In this document: positions 10,458 to 23,419 of the stretch, in pieces | Position numbering within the stretch: position 1 is the first letter of the stretch | How the letters are laid out: each line of letters opens with the position of its first letter | Origin: Schistosoma haematobium | Lineage: Eukaryota; Platyhelminthes; Trematoda; Strigeidida; Schistosomatidae | DNA length: 64,000 nt | Reading direction: 5' to 3' | NCBI RefSeq assembly: GCF_000699445.3 | Contig: NC_067198.1 | Location: 27,105,536-27,169,535, forward strand | Translations under genes and position numbers: made by a program | The notes under the pieces: generated by a model | The model's input: the letters and a program-made list of their open reading frames with translations, nothing else | Told to the model about the DNA's origin: nothing | The model's database searches: none

Positions 10458-12450
10458 CTAAATATTATTGAAAAGAAAAAATAAATAATAGTTAAAAATA
10501 AAAGAAGTTGTTAAAACAAATGTATATTTACATATTTCGTTCCATTGGTCATGGCTTCTCACTAGAACTTCGAGAATTCCCTCACAAAGCTAGTCACAAG
10601 TTAGCATGTCGTAATTATCAGTATGTGGTTGTGGAGATTATTAAGTTTTTGATTGAGATCATGAACTGATTGATGTTTGACCAGCATTGAAAACCTGGAA
10701 GCATTGGACGATCATTTCGTCCTATTGTGGAACTAGTCAGCAGTGTGCATTCACGATCCTGCTCGCGGGATTTGAACCCAGGGCCTTCGGTCTTGCGTGC
10801 GAACGCGAGTCATGAAAAACATGTTCTTTGTGTTTTCTCAAATTCCTACTACTATAGTACCATTCCTTTTAACGTGCTTTTAATGAAATTTATTTTTCCG
10901 TATCCTCAATATATTTCAATATAGTTCAAATCCATTTGTTTACAGATAAAGAAATAATAATAATACAACTCTCTTTTAAATGAGTAAACTTTATAACCAA
11001 ATTAGTAGATTTACCGTAACAAGTTTAATTGCACAAATGCACGATTATAATACCTTCTTGTACTTAAATCTTACACATTTTTTATGTCATGTATTTTTTA
11101 AATACATCTTTTTGTGAATTGATTATTAATCTGTCAAAATCAAAATGGGAATAAAGTTTCATGGTTTGACGACATTTGCATGACATTTGAGGGACCACAA
11201 AGTGACCCTGAGAAAATTCACCTGCCTATTTCGATCTAAAAAAGGATATAAATGTGCGTAAGGAATCACTATCGGGATCGAGAGTCGAAAGCTAAGGTTT
11301 TAACCATGAACTCACATCAAATATAAGGCCTAAAAAGCCATTTAGCCATATGCATGAGTAAATCTAACATCAAAACCCAAGATTAGCCATCTTAAATATG
11401 GTTGATTCACTTTCAAATTATGGTCTCGTCATTTACAAACTTCACACTAATAGAAAAGAGAGCAGAAATTAGGAAAACACTGAAAATAATATTGAAGACC
11501 TAAGTACATATAGAGCGAGTAGGTATAAAGTAGAATTTCAATTCATTATTTCGTGTGTCCGTATCTCAATAGATTTACAAACATCCTAAGAAGACTTGAT
11601 AAGCTTCAAATTGAAATAATAAACCATATTTAGTTCATGACGAACTTACATAGTTTTCCAGCTGTATTTTTTCATTTTGACGCAAACGATTCAGTGTTGA
11701 ATGGTACAATCTACGCACAGCTATTTCGTCATTCAAACATTTTGTTGTTGAATATCCTAAACTTGACAATGGTCGCTGATTTCGATATTTTAAATAATCC
11801 TCGTACATGTTATAAAATGCTGTTGTTCGATCACTTGGAAGTGGTCTTGAATTCGGATCTTTCCATGGTGGACGAATATGTAAACGATGTATTTTTTTGT
11901 CAAAGCTTTTCAAAGCATCTGCAATTTGTGCAACATTAATACATTCATTGTTCATATTAAAAATATCAGAATTTGAAGCAATACGAAATGAGGGTCTGGT
12001 TTGCTTTTTCCGGTCATTATTTTTATTTGGTGATTGTCGTATTGGAGAATTTCTAGATGTTACATTTCTGTTTTTATATCTAGGAATATTAGAAATATCG
12101 CCAGATGAAATTGATTGTTCTTCTTCGTCATCATCATTCACTGAGTCACTGTCAATATCCTTCACTACAGCTTTATTTCTATTACTTTTATCAGAATTGT
12201 TAACTGATTTGTGAAATGTTGGACTTTTAACCCAATTATTTTCATCTTCTATCCCCTTCTTGTTCTTTTCTTCCTCTTCAGTGCTATGATATGTTTCATC
12301 GCTTAATTCAAGATCTTCATTCCGTTTATACAGGTCGCCTTCCTGTTTTTCTTCTACTACAAAAGTTTTATTGTTTGCTTTAACTAAATTTGAGTTATTG
12401 TTGTCATTCTTTTTCAATGATCCCGGTATAGACTCTCTTTGTTCGTACAA
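9915..12450 (-). CDS. CFAP97-like (hemingway/KIAA1430 type) protein, N-terminus not found
   Basis: Two exons join in phase across a GT-AG intron (11649-10458): exon A ends with codon TAT at 11650 and exon B starts with GAA at 10457. The joined product is about 450 residues. The N-terminal half is acidic and N/S/K-rich. A conserved-looking block spans the splice: LNRLRQNEKIQLENY, then ELAKRLQKIRPTTGM and KEEQLRDYKKYF. That spacing (an asparagine-containing helix, a leucine-rich helix, then PT-x-GM) resembles the CFAP97 domain found in cilium and flagellum proteins. The tail is serine-rich and ends SSELSVK. Family and role are inferred from motif memory only. Exon A has no convincing ATG, so upstream exon(s) must lie beyond 12450. 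Confidence 0.6.
10458..11649 (-). other. Intron of the CFAP97-like gene
   Basis: 1,192 nt with a GTAAGT donor and TAG acceptor. It contains a hammerhead SINE copy at 10650-10815. Confidence 0.65.
10650..10815 (-). mobile_element. Hammerhead SINE, copy C (degenerate)
   Basis: Minus-strand copy with a tRNA-like head: B-box-like GGGTTCAAATCCC, plus 10767-10780. CTGACTAG lies at 10733-10740 where other copies have CTGAGGAG, and CGAAAT at 10714-10719 where they have CGAAAC. The ribozyme core is damaged at both boxes. Confidence 0.7.
11650..12450 (-). CDS. CFAP97-like gene, upstream exon (A)
   Basis: 267 codons are open down to the GTAAGT donor at 11649. The open frame extends up to 12507 without an ATG; there the extra translation is hydrophobic and is probably intron. 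A T-rich tract followed by CAAAG near 12433 could be the true acceptor, so the 5' end is uncertain by some tens of bases. Confidence 0.6.
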
Positions 12451-12507
12451 AAAAACGATACAAATTAAAATTACGAAACAGATGGTAGAAAGAGTAAGAA
12501 TTGTTAG

Positions 12508-14160
12508 CTGTCAAAATATTAATTAAACAAAAGAAGCTTTTCTGAAGTTTTCGAAGAAAACTGTCTATTTGAAAATGGATGATATCACTTAGTTTTTAAT
12601 GAATTAATTACTATCATCTAAATAAACTGATAAACAAATTAGTTCAGCAAAGAAACCTCTTTTCATTTAACCACCCATTCGTCTTTTCATCTTTAATGGT
12701 CATTTTTCGTTTCAGCCAACTGCTAAATTCAAAATCCTTTTAAAAGAATTCTAAATTTTTAAAATGAAATCACCGAGTTGTTCAGGTATCTATAACATAT
12801 TATTATTGAATTTCCTTTACTGAATTTCTTCATAACCCTCTACAATATATATATATATATATATATATCGTGATTTCTGAAGTACCTGGATATATATTTT
12901 AAATTAAAATTATATACCAACATTATCATCCCGGATATTGCCTCAAATAACTATAAGAGTGTTAGCACTAAGGCCTCAGAAATGTATGTAATTTTATTAG
13001 TTAGTTTTCGTTTCCATAAACGTATTGAATCATGTACACGTCTTTTGTTAAACTGGACATGGGTTGTGAAGAGGCTAAAAAACTGTCTATAAAATGATTA
13101 ATAGAATAAAATATTCTGATGCCTAGAATAAGATTATTTAAATATACAAAAAACTGAGTATGTTAGAAAGCTCTCAGAATAAAACATAACCAATCTCATT
13201 TTATGAAAAATCAAAGAAAAGAGACCCTTATACATACTAAATCATAAAGTTTAACACCCATATGAAATATAAGTACCTTATTTTGATTATTTGTTAAAAT
13301 TTTATCAAACGTTATATATATATCACATTTTTAATACGTGTAAAGTTGGCACTTTAAAGTTTTTATTAACGGATTTTCATTTATTGTTAGAATTTCCTCT
13401 ATTACTTAGATACAACAGAGAATTAGTTAATCTGATGGTATTATTCAAAAGAAGAATCCATAATACCCGAAGAGAATTGAGACTTAATTCCTCATCATTT
13501 TAGATATTCTCAATAGTTTCCACCTACGATCGTAACATCAAGTCAATAACAGAATTTCTAAACCTCTTAAAGAAAACAGTATCATTTAGATAATTAGTCG
13601 GAATTTAATGATCCAATGTCTGTAATGGTGTTTCACCTCCCATTTCAGTAGTGGATATCCAACCTAGAATTAGTTAAAAATAAATGGTGGAGTATTACTT
13701 TTTAAATTAAATAACTTTACAGCATGCAAGTACGACTGATCTTTCTTCATAGAGATAATATAATAAGTACTCCGATTTATTCCTATATCTTTAATCTCCA
13801 TAAAAACCAGGCAGTTAATCTGTTAAACTGTGGAATTTTGTGATCAATAATAGAGGATGCACAAATATTGTTAAATAAACTAATAAAGTTGAAATTGATG
13901 CCGCCTAATGACAACTGCTCATGAGACCGAATTATTAACGCAAGTCACCGAATTTATAGATATTAAAAAACAACACAACTGTTGAACAAAACAAGTTATT
14001 TTGTTAGTAAATTTACGTGCTTGTATACAGAATATCAGACAAAACCAAACATGATTAAAAGTATGTTTAAACGTAGGTGATTTAAAAGTAAGTGTTTTTC
14101 AGATCAACTAAGTCTGAACAACACTAAGATCTGACCATCATGCTTATTTCTTGATTAACT
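12508..14160. other. Non-coding stretch
   Basis: No supported gene. It holds an (AT)n tract at 12845-12868. Upstream exons of the CFAP97-like gene might lie here, but I could not identify one. Confidence 0.4.
12845..12868 (+). repeat. (AT)n microsatellite
   Basis: Twelve AT units. Confidence 0.9.
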
Positions 14161-14164
14161 GTGG

Positions 14165-14335
14165 CATTTGTACGAGCTAATGACTCCTTTGTACTTGATT
14201 GCCTGCTTATTACGAATTCCAAATGGAATACTTTCATTTGTGCTCATCTAGTTCTACTTACATCAAACTGCACTATTTTGGGAATTCCTTGTCAGTACAA
14301 TAATTCGAAGAATTCTAATCACTATATCAACACTC
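14165..14335 (+). repeat. Unclassified dispersed repeat S, copy 2
   Basis: Same orientation as 1104-1260 and similar along about 150 bases. A 74-codon opening at 14161-14385 runs through it, but the first copy is not open in the same frame, so I do not call a protein. Confidence 0.5.
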
Positions 14336-14389
14336 AAAACAAAACGATATGGGATCTGTCTATTGCAATATTGATTAAGAAGTGATAAT

Positions 14390-16085
14390 TTCGATTTATT
14401 TCACACCTTCCCCAGTTTTCACGTTTTATGTCTCATCTATGGATTCCAAACTCATCACTGACTCAAAGTTTAAGGCCATTCTCTGTCGGTGCGTGATTAC
14501 CGAGAGTGAATAAAAAATAAGGTTCATTTGCTGCTCCATTGTAATAATGAAATTTTACTAAATAACTTGGTCTAGAACCACACGAACATCCTATTAGTTT
14601 TACTTTTATAGCTAAGTAAATCAATGGTTTTCATGAGTTTGTTTTAGGGGAAATACTTAGTTGAATATGCTGAGACCACACTTATGATTCTGTATTTGAA
14701 GTTGTATTTTTTTGAAGATTCTAAGTGTAATAATATGACTAATTTCAGATTATTAAAATTAAGACTCTCCATTAATTTTATTTTATTATTGCTTGTAACC
14801 AATCTATTATTGCATTAACTGAGCTTTTCAAATATAATGCATTCTTCTTAACTGCATTTGATACTAAGTTGATAACTTGTGACTGATATTCAGATATTAA
14901 TTCATTTGCAAGTATATCTATATTTCCCATTTATGGTTCCTTAATCAGTAAATATAAGGATTTCTACCAATTGAATTAAAATATCATTTTGCCAGTCGAT
15001 TCTTATCACAGACATAAGTGCTATAAATTATGATCTGTGACAACAAACAGGTCTTATGTTATTAAAATGAATGACTTTAATGTCTTGCTCCCGTATAAAC
15101 AATGTTGCCTTGAAAAGTTTGAAGTTGTGAAGCTTGTAAAGGTCATAGTTTCAAATGGACATTTGCAACTAATTATAGGAGTCCGTGATCGACTAAATTG
15201 CATATGCATACAATTTGTATACTTATAGGAATAGTTACACAAATTCCCGTTACCATCATACCATAGTTAATACTTTAATTTCACTAAAATTTGCAGGAAT
15301 TCGAAAATTGTATCTTAATAAAAAGAATTCGTATGACGAAGTTTCTTTCATTTTCGTTTGAAACTTCTCACCAGACATTTTTGAAAATAAGTATATCAGT
15401 TAAACTCTAACTAATTACTCAGTTAAAGTACTTATAGAAAAATATTTTTACGATGAAATTCAACATGGCAATTTACTCGGGTTACTATTTTGCTACCGTG
15501 TAAATAATTCCATATGCCGCTGTACTTAACATATGCTAAAATAGATTTGACTGATTTTGTATTACTTACTGGAGGTTATTGAGACAATGAATAATAGGAA
15601 GTAAAGACAGATAGCATGTCTCACGATACATTATTTTGTCAATTTTGTAAATACTTTGTGTACTAATATTTAGTGTCGATTAAAACTATTTTTCCTTATG
15701 TGTATTGCAGTACACTACAAAAAGTGAATTGATTTTTTTTCGGATTCTATATTACTGAGATTGTGATAGACACAACCAGTGATCTAACTGCTGATTCAAA
15801 GACTATTAACATTACATTCAGTCATACATGATTTAATTACGTGGTTATCAGGCAAATGTAAACAAACTAGACTGAGCAGTAGTTGATATAAATTAATAAA
15901 CAGCCAGTTGAATATATAAAATTCACAGCATTAATAGATTAAGCAGCTCTAACTAAAGTATACATCAAGATCACTGGATTATGTGTTTGCTTGTTCTTAA
16001 CATCAAGCATCTCAATTACTACCTGGTTAAAATTCAACCAAAGCCCTTAAAAAATGTGAAGAAAGCAAGCAAAGTACAATTCGCA
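14390..16085. other. AT-rich non-coding stretch
   Basis: Short overlapping openings on both strands at 15037-15242 have no recognisable motif. Nothing else seen. Confidence 0.5.
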
Positions 16086-16089
16086 GAAT

Positions 16090-16440
16090 AAAATGAATTC
16101 ATTCTATTTTACGGATTATCATCAGCTGCATACAACCAAAAATTACAAGCACATGGGAATAACAGAGAGTAGGACCTTTACAATGTTTTCTGAACACATT
16201 CCTAGGAACATACGGCTGAAAGAGAGCGAAATATTTACAAGTGTAAGCGCAAGACATTATTTGGGTAGTCGACGTGAAGTAGATGTGAGCAGTGTATTCA
16301 AAATGGTTAACAGACAAAAAGCATGAATTTTACTCCGTTAGGCAGAAGCATTCGCTATCAAACGTTTCAGACCTGACCTATATATACAGAAGGATAGTGT
16401 GATTAGACTTTTCTTCCCTTGGTAGTCATGGGTTCACCTA
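16090..16440 (+). pseudogene. Penelope-like element fragment, end of the GIY-YIG domain
   Basis: After a 77-codon opening (16093-16326) and one stop, the same reading gives EAFAIKRFRPDLYIQKD and then VIRLFFPW. The minus strand at 36481-36580 encodes [17 protein letters not shown] and [10 protein letters not shown], clearly the same family. This E-A-x-x-I-K-x-x-x-P-x-L pattern is the C-terminal part of Penelope GIY-YIG endonucleases. Only the 3' end of the element is recognisable and it carries stops. Confidence 0.6.
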
Positions 16441-18699
16441 ATTTATTTTAACTTTAATCTTTTTCAACCCTATCCCCAACCTTTCATAATTATTTCTATT
16501 TGATCATCTGATATTTATCTCTCACATAGTTTGATTGTCCATATATTTGTTTATTTCATCATGGGATTACTCAATCACTTACTGATTTTCTTAACTTTAC
16601 GTGACCTCTAACTTATTACTCCCCGACTTATAAATACACATTGATCTTAAGTATGTCAATTCATATACTTTGTATCCCTGTTCTTTTTATTATTATGATT
16701 TTGGGTCACGTTTCGAACATTTATCTAAACTACACATACCAAAGTATGCTAAATATTCGTTAATAATTATATTGATATTATTAATTGTAATTTTGGGTTG
16801 TATGCGGCTGGTAAGAAACCATGAAATGGGATGAATTGATTTTATTCTGCAAACCGCGTTATTCTTGCTCTGTTTAAGTATTTTTTTGTTGCATAGCACA
16901 GTGTTTATTCAAAAATAAAATGCACGTAGTGACAGAAAATGTAGTAATTTTTATAGCCCTGGTAAAATAATTTGTCCTCTCTTATATTTGTGATATTTCA
17001 TGTTTAGTTATATAGATGTTTAGCATAGTTCATTTGTACATAACAATTGCATTATACATATCACTTGTCATGTTTATCATACGAATTTTGATATCGCAAT
17101 CGCGTGTTGAATACACCGTATTTTTCTTGCCTCAGTCTTCTGTTCAGTTAGGACTAGAGCCTGGCCGTACACTGACTACAGTGTCTCGGACATTTAATTC
17201 GCACATAACCTTTGAGAAATTCTTGGCTGAACGTGAATTAGTACGGTCTTGAAATATAAATCTGAAAATCCAACGTCATCTAGGCGCTTTTAAAAGCATA
17301 GGCAAGAGGATGAACTTATTTGTAATGTGCTTAAAGAAATATTCTACCAGATGATATTTGTTTTCAAATTCAGCATTATGTGATCATTTGCTGTTAGAAT
17401 TTCATTTATATGTTAACCATTCCCGTTTTTTATGTAATTACTGATATTAGTGTACAAACTTTTGCTTAGATCTGGCCCATTACATACTCGTACACAAATT
17501 TGTAAAATCGTCTCAGAAACAAGGGGAAAGAAGTACAAAAAGTGTTGTTATCATAATTTAGGAATGTTTGGTAAGATAAGTAAAACTAATAGACGAATTT
17601 GGCTGTTATGGACGTTCATAAAGGACGTACTCGCAGTACCTCTTATTGTGCCGACATTGCGAAAATGATCTACGTTTAACAGACCAATACCCAAGTAAAG
17701 TATGTCAAGTATGGAAAATAATGAATTATTAATAATAGACTCATTCAAATAGTGAAATATATTGACATCTACCGCTTGAAGTGCTATGTCCCCACTAAAA
17801 TGAAAATCCAAGGCAAACAGAGAGCTCAAGAGGAACGAAGGAGACTCGATGAAAAACTTAGACGATAAAAATGAGGAAACACTCCAAGATGATTACTTTG
17901 TAATCTGCTGGAGAGGAAAATCGAGTGGTATTATCCGTCAGACAAAAAGGCTATGAGATGCGCCGAAATTCAAACAAAATTTTTTCAAATATATGCATAT
18001 GTTTCAAATCAGTATTTCTGGTGAAATTCCATCATGATTAGAATAATATTACCGATTGGTGATGTTATTCCATTAATGTAAAGACATTTTAGAAAATAAT
18101 AGAAATTTGGGGCACATGACGACCAGCCTCAATGTCAGTGAAAAGGATTTTGTAGAAAAGTGGAATTACCTTAGTCATCATGTTGCATGATACTCACACA
18201 CATATATATCACATGGTAATAATTAAATTATCTTTTTAATACTACATTTCGTTCGTATAGCTAAAACATTCGTCATTCCGATCACCTACCGGTGTTCTTC
18301 GAAAAATTCAAAGTCCACAGAATCTTCTTGATCACCTGGATTGTCACCAAAATTATCGGACGGTCTTATAGTTGACATGATGCTTGGATGAGGCGGGAGA
18401 CTGTAAACACCGTTCGTATCGATGATTTAGAAAAGTGAAACAATACAGATATTTTTAATTTCCAAATAAGTAGATAAAAGACATTGTTATTCAGTATTCT
18501 CTGAACGAATCTTTTAAGTGAACATACACCACGTGTTCCATCACTAAAGTTTCCTGTGACTTTTCAGCGGAATGAGTTTCATTAAACATTAGATCATTTT
18601 ACTGTTCAGCTAAAGTCAAAATATGCCCAGAAATTGAAAAATTTCAGCCTTTTATTTCTATGAACTCACATAAGCAATTATATTTTGGCCTGCTACAAA
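16441..18699. other. AT-rich non-coding stretch
   Basis: Several 60-90 codon openings (16693-17829) without recognised motifs. I see no gene. Confidence 0.5.
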
Positions 18700-19250
18700 A
18701 CTATATAATCCACCCAACGAAATGTGGTACCGATCCCAGATCTCAAGTGGTCATGCCATACTACGCATTCCATGCAACTGTCAGCTAGCTTATACCAAAC
18801 GCTTCTCGACATATCGCTAGCCTTTCAAACATATCTTCGAACTTTTTTGTTTCCGACTTTTGATTTGATTGGATTGATATACATCGATTATAAAGGTGTC
18901 ACGTGTAAAGGCGATATTAAACTTGAAATACACGTGACATTTTTAAATCGTTTGGAAATCCTGGAGAATATGAAATGCACACGAGAATGCCATGGCCATC
19001 TAACAGCGTACCTTGAGTTAGTTGGGTGTTCTACAGAAAAAGGTATCAACGTCTGTAAGAAGATGTATCGTTCCAATGCAACTTCGAAGACGGACGGAAA
19101 TTTCCTCTCATCATTATTCACCATTTATCACGCGCTCATTTTGATCGGGAAGTTTAGTCCTAATTTGACTTGCATTTTTCAAACTTTTGCTGTTTCCTCA
19201 AGCAACGAAAGCACCAGTTCTGATCTGAAGAATCTGTCCTGAGTTTTACG
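18700..19250 (-). repeat. Unclassified dispersed repeat R, copy 3 (longest)
   Basis: Minus-strand translation with a few stops continues the ORF-like similarity of copies 1 and 2 (EDMFERLAICREAF) and extends upstream of it by about 100 codons. The plus strand is open for 172 codons at 18724-19242. Because the similarity between copies is seen on the minus translation, I regard the plus frame as a shadow. Confidence 0.45.
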
Positions 19251-19439
19251 TTCAGTAGATTACTTTTATTTTTCACATCTTAATAGCTAACTGTGGTTTT
19301 GCCTCAGCTTACTATTCGGTTTTTTCAGTTTCTCACTCCAAGGTTGGTTTCATTTTATCCTAACCTTTCGTACCACTCAATTTTATCCATTTTTGTCCGT
19401 TTTTAGTGTACTGAATTTTTTCGTTTTACGGTCGTGGAC

Positions 19440-20690
19440 TTGTGCTACGACCTGTATGACAATTTACGTCAATAAAGTCATGAAAAATTCATGCAAGAGA
19501 CGCGATCGCCTTTTTTCTGTTGCGTCTGGCTTGAAGTGTGACAGTTGCAAAGGTTAGTTCCACGAATCGTGCACAGATTTTACAGTAACCGCTTACATCA
19601 GACTCAGTAAGTCGGATCGTAGGTGTATATGCATCACGTGCAAAGCGAATGCTGAGGTTTTGCTGGGCAATATTATCATTCTCCTGACGGTTCTACGGAA
19701 TAAATTGTGAGCAAACCTGAAAATAGGCAGTCTTAAAACGGGTGTACATACACACACGCGCAGTGAAAGCAAGAAGAGGGATCTCGACAGCGTTTCTATC
19801 TATGGGGCATGTAATAACGCTTGTGAAGACATGATGAAACTCTGCACCATCATAACACCAACGGCAATAGGCTCCCTCAGCAGATTTGGATCTCCCTGCA
19901 CAGGATCCCTGAATGCAACGGTGGTTCCCAAAAAACTCTATAGGTGATTGAACCCAAAGTTAAAAAGAACTAGGCGTCACCGTCTAAAAAGCTGAACATT
20001 CCAAGTACTGTAGTGAACTCAGCTGGCGATTTGACCGCACAGTCTACTCCCAAGAACGTCCAAACGGTCAGCAAAGAGCGTAGGATTCGGAAACGCTCCT
20101 CGACTTCCAAACAACAAGGTCCTCAACCTGACCATACTTGAAAACCTGAGAAAACAATAGCAGTGAGTGCTGATTCTCTCATTATCATGGGCCATAAAGA
20201 CAGCCCTAAATTCCTCCTCAGTTTGCAGTACAAACATGATAGGATGCTCTGAGAAGAGGCTCGAACTTATCGGAATAGAGCGTTTGACGGTCACACGGCT
20301 CACTCGAGGCAAGAACTCTAAGTATCAAAATCATCCCAAACTACTTCGTGAAACACTCATTAGCGCTACCGACACAGAGATATCCTGACCACACAAACTC
20401 GGATATTAGGGAATGGAAATTCATCAAGTAATCCTTAGAGCTCAAAAACGTACTGGCTCAACAAGTGATGAGACCAGCCATGAAGGACGGAGATTCTATA
20501 TCCCGACTAATGAAGATAGCTTTCCTATTCTGTCACATAGCGACTGCAATGCTGGAAGCATTTCATGTCAACGGACGCTGGTTGCCAATTGGAGTTCATA
20601 TGTATCCGAATGGCTGCCATTAAACGCAATTCAGTTTCGTAAATGTGGCCTCCAGCTTAGCAACCAATCAGAATGAGCCGGGAATTATTA
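19440..20690 (+). pseudogene. CR1-like ORF1 remnant with PHD-like zinc finger
   Basis: The plus-strand reading from 19441 gives a cysteine/histidine pattern C-x2-C, then H-x3-C, then C-x-C-x2-C (LKCDSCKG, FHESCTDF, CICITCKA) with one stop inside. This resembles the PHD-like finger of CR1-clade ORF1 proteins. Downstream to about 20690 the sequence is richer in codon-like composition but broken by many stops. Clade assignment rests on the finger and on the ORF2 that follows. Confidence 0.5.
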
Positions 20691-23415
20691 CACTCGCCAT
20701 TTTTGTGAGCAATGGAGGTCGGCCTTCTTCGCTCTGTGCTTTTATCAGCCATTTCTTTTACATAGCTACAGAATTAATTGTCTGAGTGTGCTAAAATGCA
20801 GAAGTTCGTGTAATACTCTGAATGTTGGAGCAAAATTTGTCCTCATTTTTCTTTTTCTGGGTTTTGACTTGTTTTCTAGATATCCAAAGCCAAAGCTCGT
20901 TTTTTTAGCTAGGATAATTGTTGCTGCCGCCTGTGACTAACTGTCCGCATGTTCGTTCCTAACTGTCCTTTATGATGTTATCGGCAAAATGAAAGGAAAC
21001 AATCTCCGGTTTTCAATTTTCTTCAGTACTATGGACAATACTATCCCACCAACGAATCAAACTAATATAGAGTGCCCAGCAGTATGGGATATCAGTATTG
21101 TTTTCGAAAGGACTCAGACTTCCGATAACCATAGATGAAGTCACAGATGCTACCAATCTATTGCAGAAGGTTTGTTATGAAAAATTTGCCATATAGCAGT
21201 AATAGAGGGGTTGTACTCATTATGTCGTGCATTAAAGTAAGCTTAACATTGAAAAGACGGAAATCTATCGGTGTGTAGTATATGTTTGCTGTTTTGGCCA
21301 TAAAAGGAAGCAGAAGGGTCATGATCAGAGAGTAAAAAGGTAATTAACTGTTATTAAGCTCACTATTTTATACATCATATTTCACCACTCGCAAATTTGT
21401 TTTTTTACGGTATGATGTCAACCGGTACCTAATATGTTCACCCTTACGGTGAAAAGTACCTGCAAATTTTCACCTTCATATTCGAATTATTTTTGGAAAA
21501 CTGTCTTACTGTTTGAGTGATTCGTACGCCCTGGTTGACTAGATTCCTACATTATTCACAGTTCCAGTGTAACTCTCTCATGTAGTAAGTTCAAAGTAGA
21601 CACTAGTCTTTCTAAATAAGCCTGTTAAGCTAATATCCGTATTCTCTTTTTCAGTTAATCGATGAAGACATGTACCACGTGCATCTGCTGTATACTGCCA
21701 TTTTACTCTAATTCTGACTTGTATCTTACTTCAGAAAAATAAAATTTATATATGCAGCAAATATAGACTTTTTTGTTTTGATGGAGATAGGGGGGTTCAT
21801 GGGGTTTTTAGCAGAACTGTAGCAATATTCTCACTAAAGAGCTAAGCGAGTGCGTAGAAGAATGTTGGGCATCATACAGGGTGCCTTTGAGTTACTAGTG
21901 TTCCATTTGTGAGGGTAGGGGCATTGCTTGCTTACCATATAGCATTTGAATAAGGAGCTATAAGATTAGACGCAGGTACGGTTAGGATGTGTAACGCGTG
22001 TCCATCCATCAGCTGCCGTGACAACTCATGGTGGTTAGAATAAGTTATGAGAGGACCCGAGTCTGTAGGTTTCCCAACAAAATGACGAAGATATGTACTA
22101 AATCACTTAAATTTACTACATATGAACTAGATGCTGAGAGGCTCGTATATCACACGTTTCTTGCAACGATTAAGCAGATAAGACAAAATAGCATTAGATT
22201 CAAAAATTTCAGGAACTTTCATTAAAAATCGAATGTCAAACAAAGGTTTAAACCAAGTTCCCGTTTAAAAGTTGTATTGATAATGTTAAGCTGCAGTTTT
22301 TGTTGTTTTTTTCCAAACGAAAGAGTAAAAGAAGTCAAAAAAAATACTGGAAGTGGTTGTGAGACTAAACTGGACGTCCAGCATCCTTTTTATAATCTGC
22401 TGTTAATTGGGTCTCCCGTAAACAGTTCCTTAGGGCCATAGTTCCAAGGACGAAACAGTTTTTAGGGTCTGTGAAGGCTCACTACTGTTGCATTCTAAAT
22501 GAAAAAATATTGAATTTAGTCAGAAATGTGGAATATATAAATAACCAAATCACATGTTTTTTAGCAAAGGATTTATTCAGTTGTGATTTACCTTGAGTTC
22601 ATGAATATTAGATCAGGTCAGCTACTATTATTTGTGCAAAGCATAACATGGACTTGGTACCGTATCGCAATACTTTTATTATTTTGCTCTCATTTAAGTA
22701 TTCCCATGCATCTGCGTCTAGTTTAACAGGAAGACATACAAACAGAGTTAGTGGTTGATAAACTAAAAGTCCCAGTTGTCAAAAAGATTCTTAACATTTG
22801 TCCACAGCCAGCTGCATTTAATTGAGACACAGAACACTCATCTTCTAAGACTGTATACTACTGTTTTGCGGGCAACTAAAAGCTCAGACATTTAGCTATC
22901 CTGTTACTGATATATATTGCTTTCAGACTGAAGACAACAGGCAGTAACATCATGCACTGATGGTCTGTCTGGAAACAATAAACTATGTGATTAAACTAAC
23001 TATGACTTGAGATATCATTCCAGAGTGCAATCAACGTACAGTGTAACGCAGTCAGACGTGGCGAATAAAAATTAAAAACAGAGCAAAAATAACAATCTAG
23101 TTGTTTAATTAAAAACACATTGTGAAATGACAAAATCTGTGGTTACTTGAACGCACAGATGATCGTTATTACACTGGGCGATATATTATGTTTACATGGT
23201 TGCGTTGGATAAATTCACCCTATCCGAATAGACCACATGACGACGGGATCATGCACAAAGGCCAGTTGGAGCCGACCATTCCACTTGTGGACTGTATTGA
23301 TCATAAAAACACATGGAAAGGACAGGAACTACTAACTTGGAAAACCTTCTATAGGTAGGCTACCTGTCCATTCGCATAAGGCTTATTCAGACAAACAAGA
23401 AGGAGAAGCTCACGC
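20691..23415. other. Unassigned sequence between CR1 ORF1 and ORF2 remnants
   Basis: No reading frame above 65 codons. The last 200 bases may still belong to the CR1 element. I see no other recognisable family. Confidence 0.4.
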
Positions 23416-23419
23416 GTTT

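Noticed and set aside
18724..19242. Plus-strand 172-codon opening
   Set aside because: Similarity between repeat R copies is on the opposite strand. The plus frame shows no motif.
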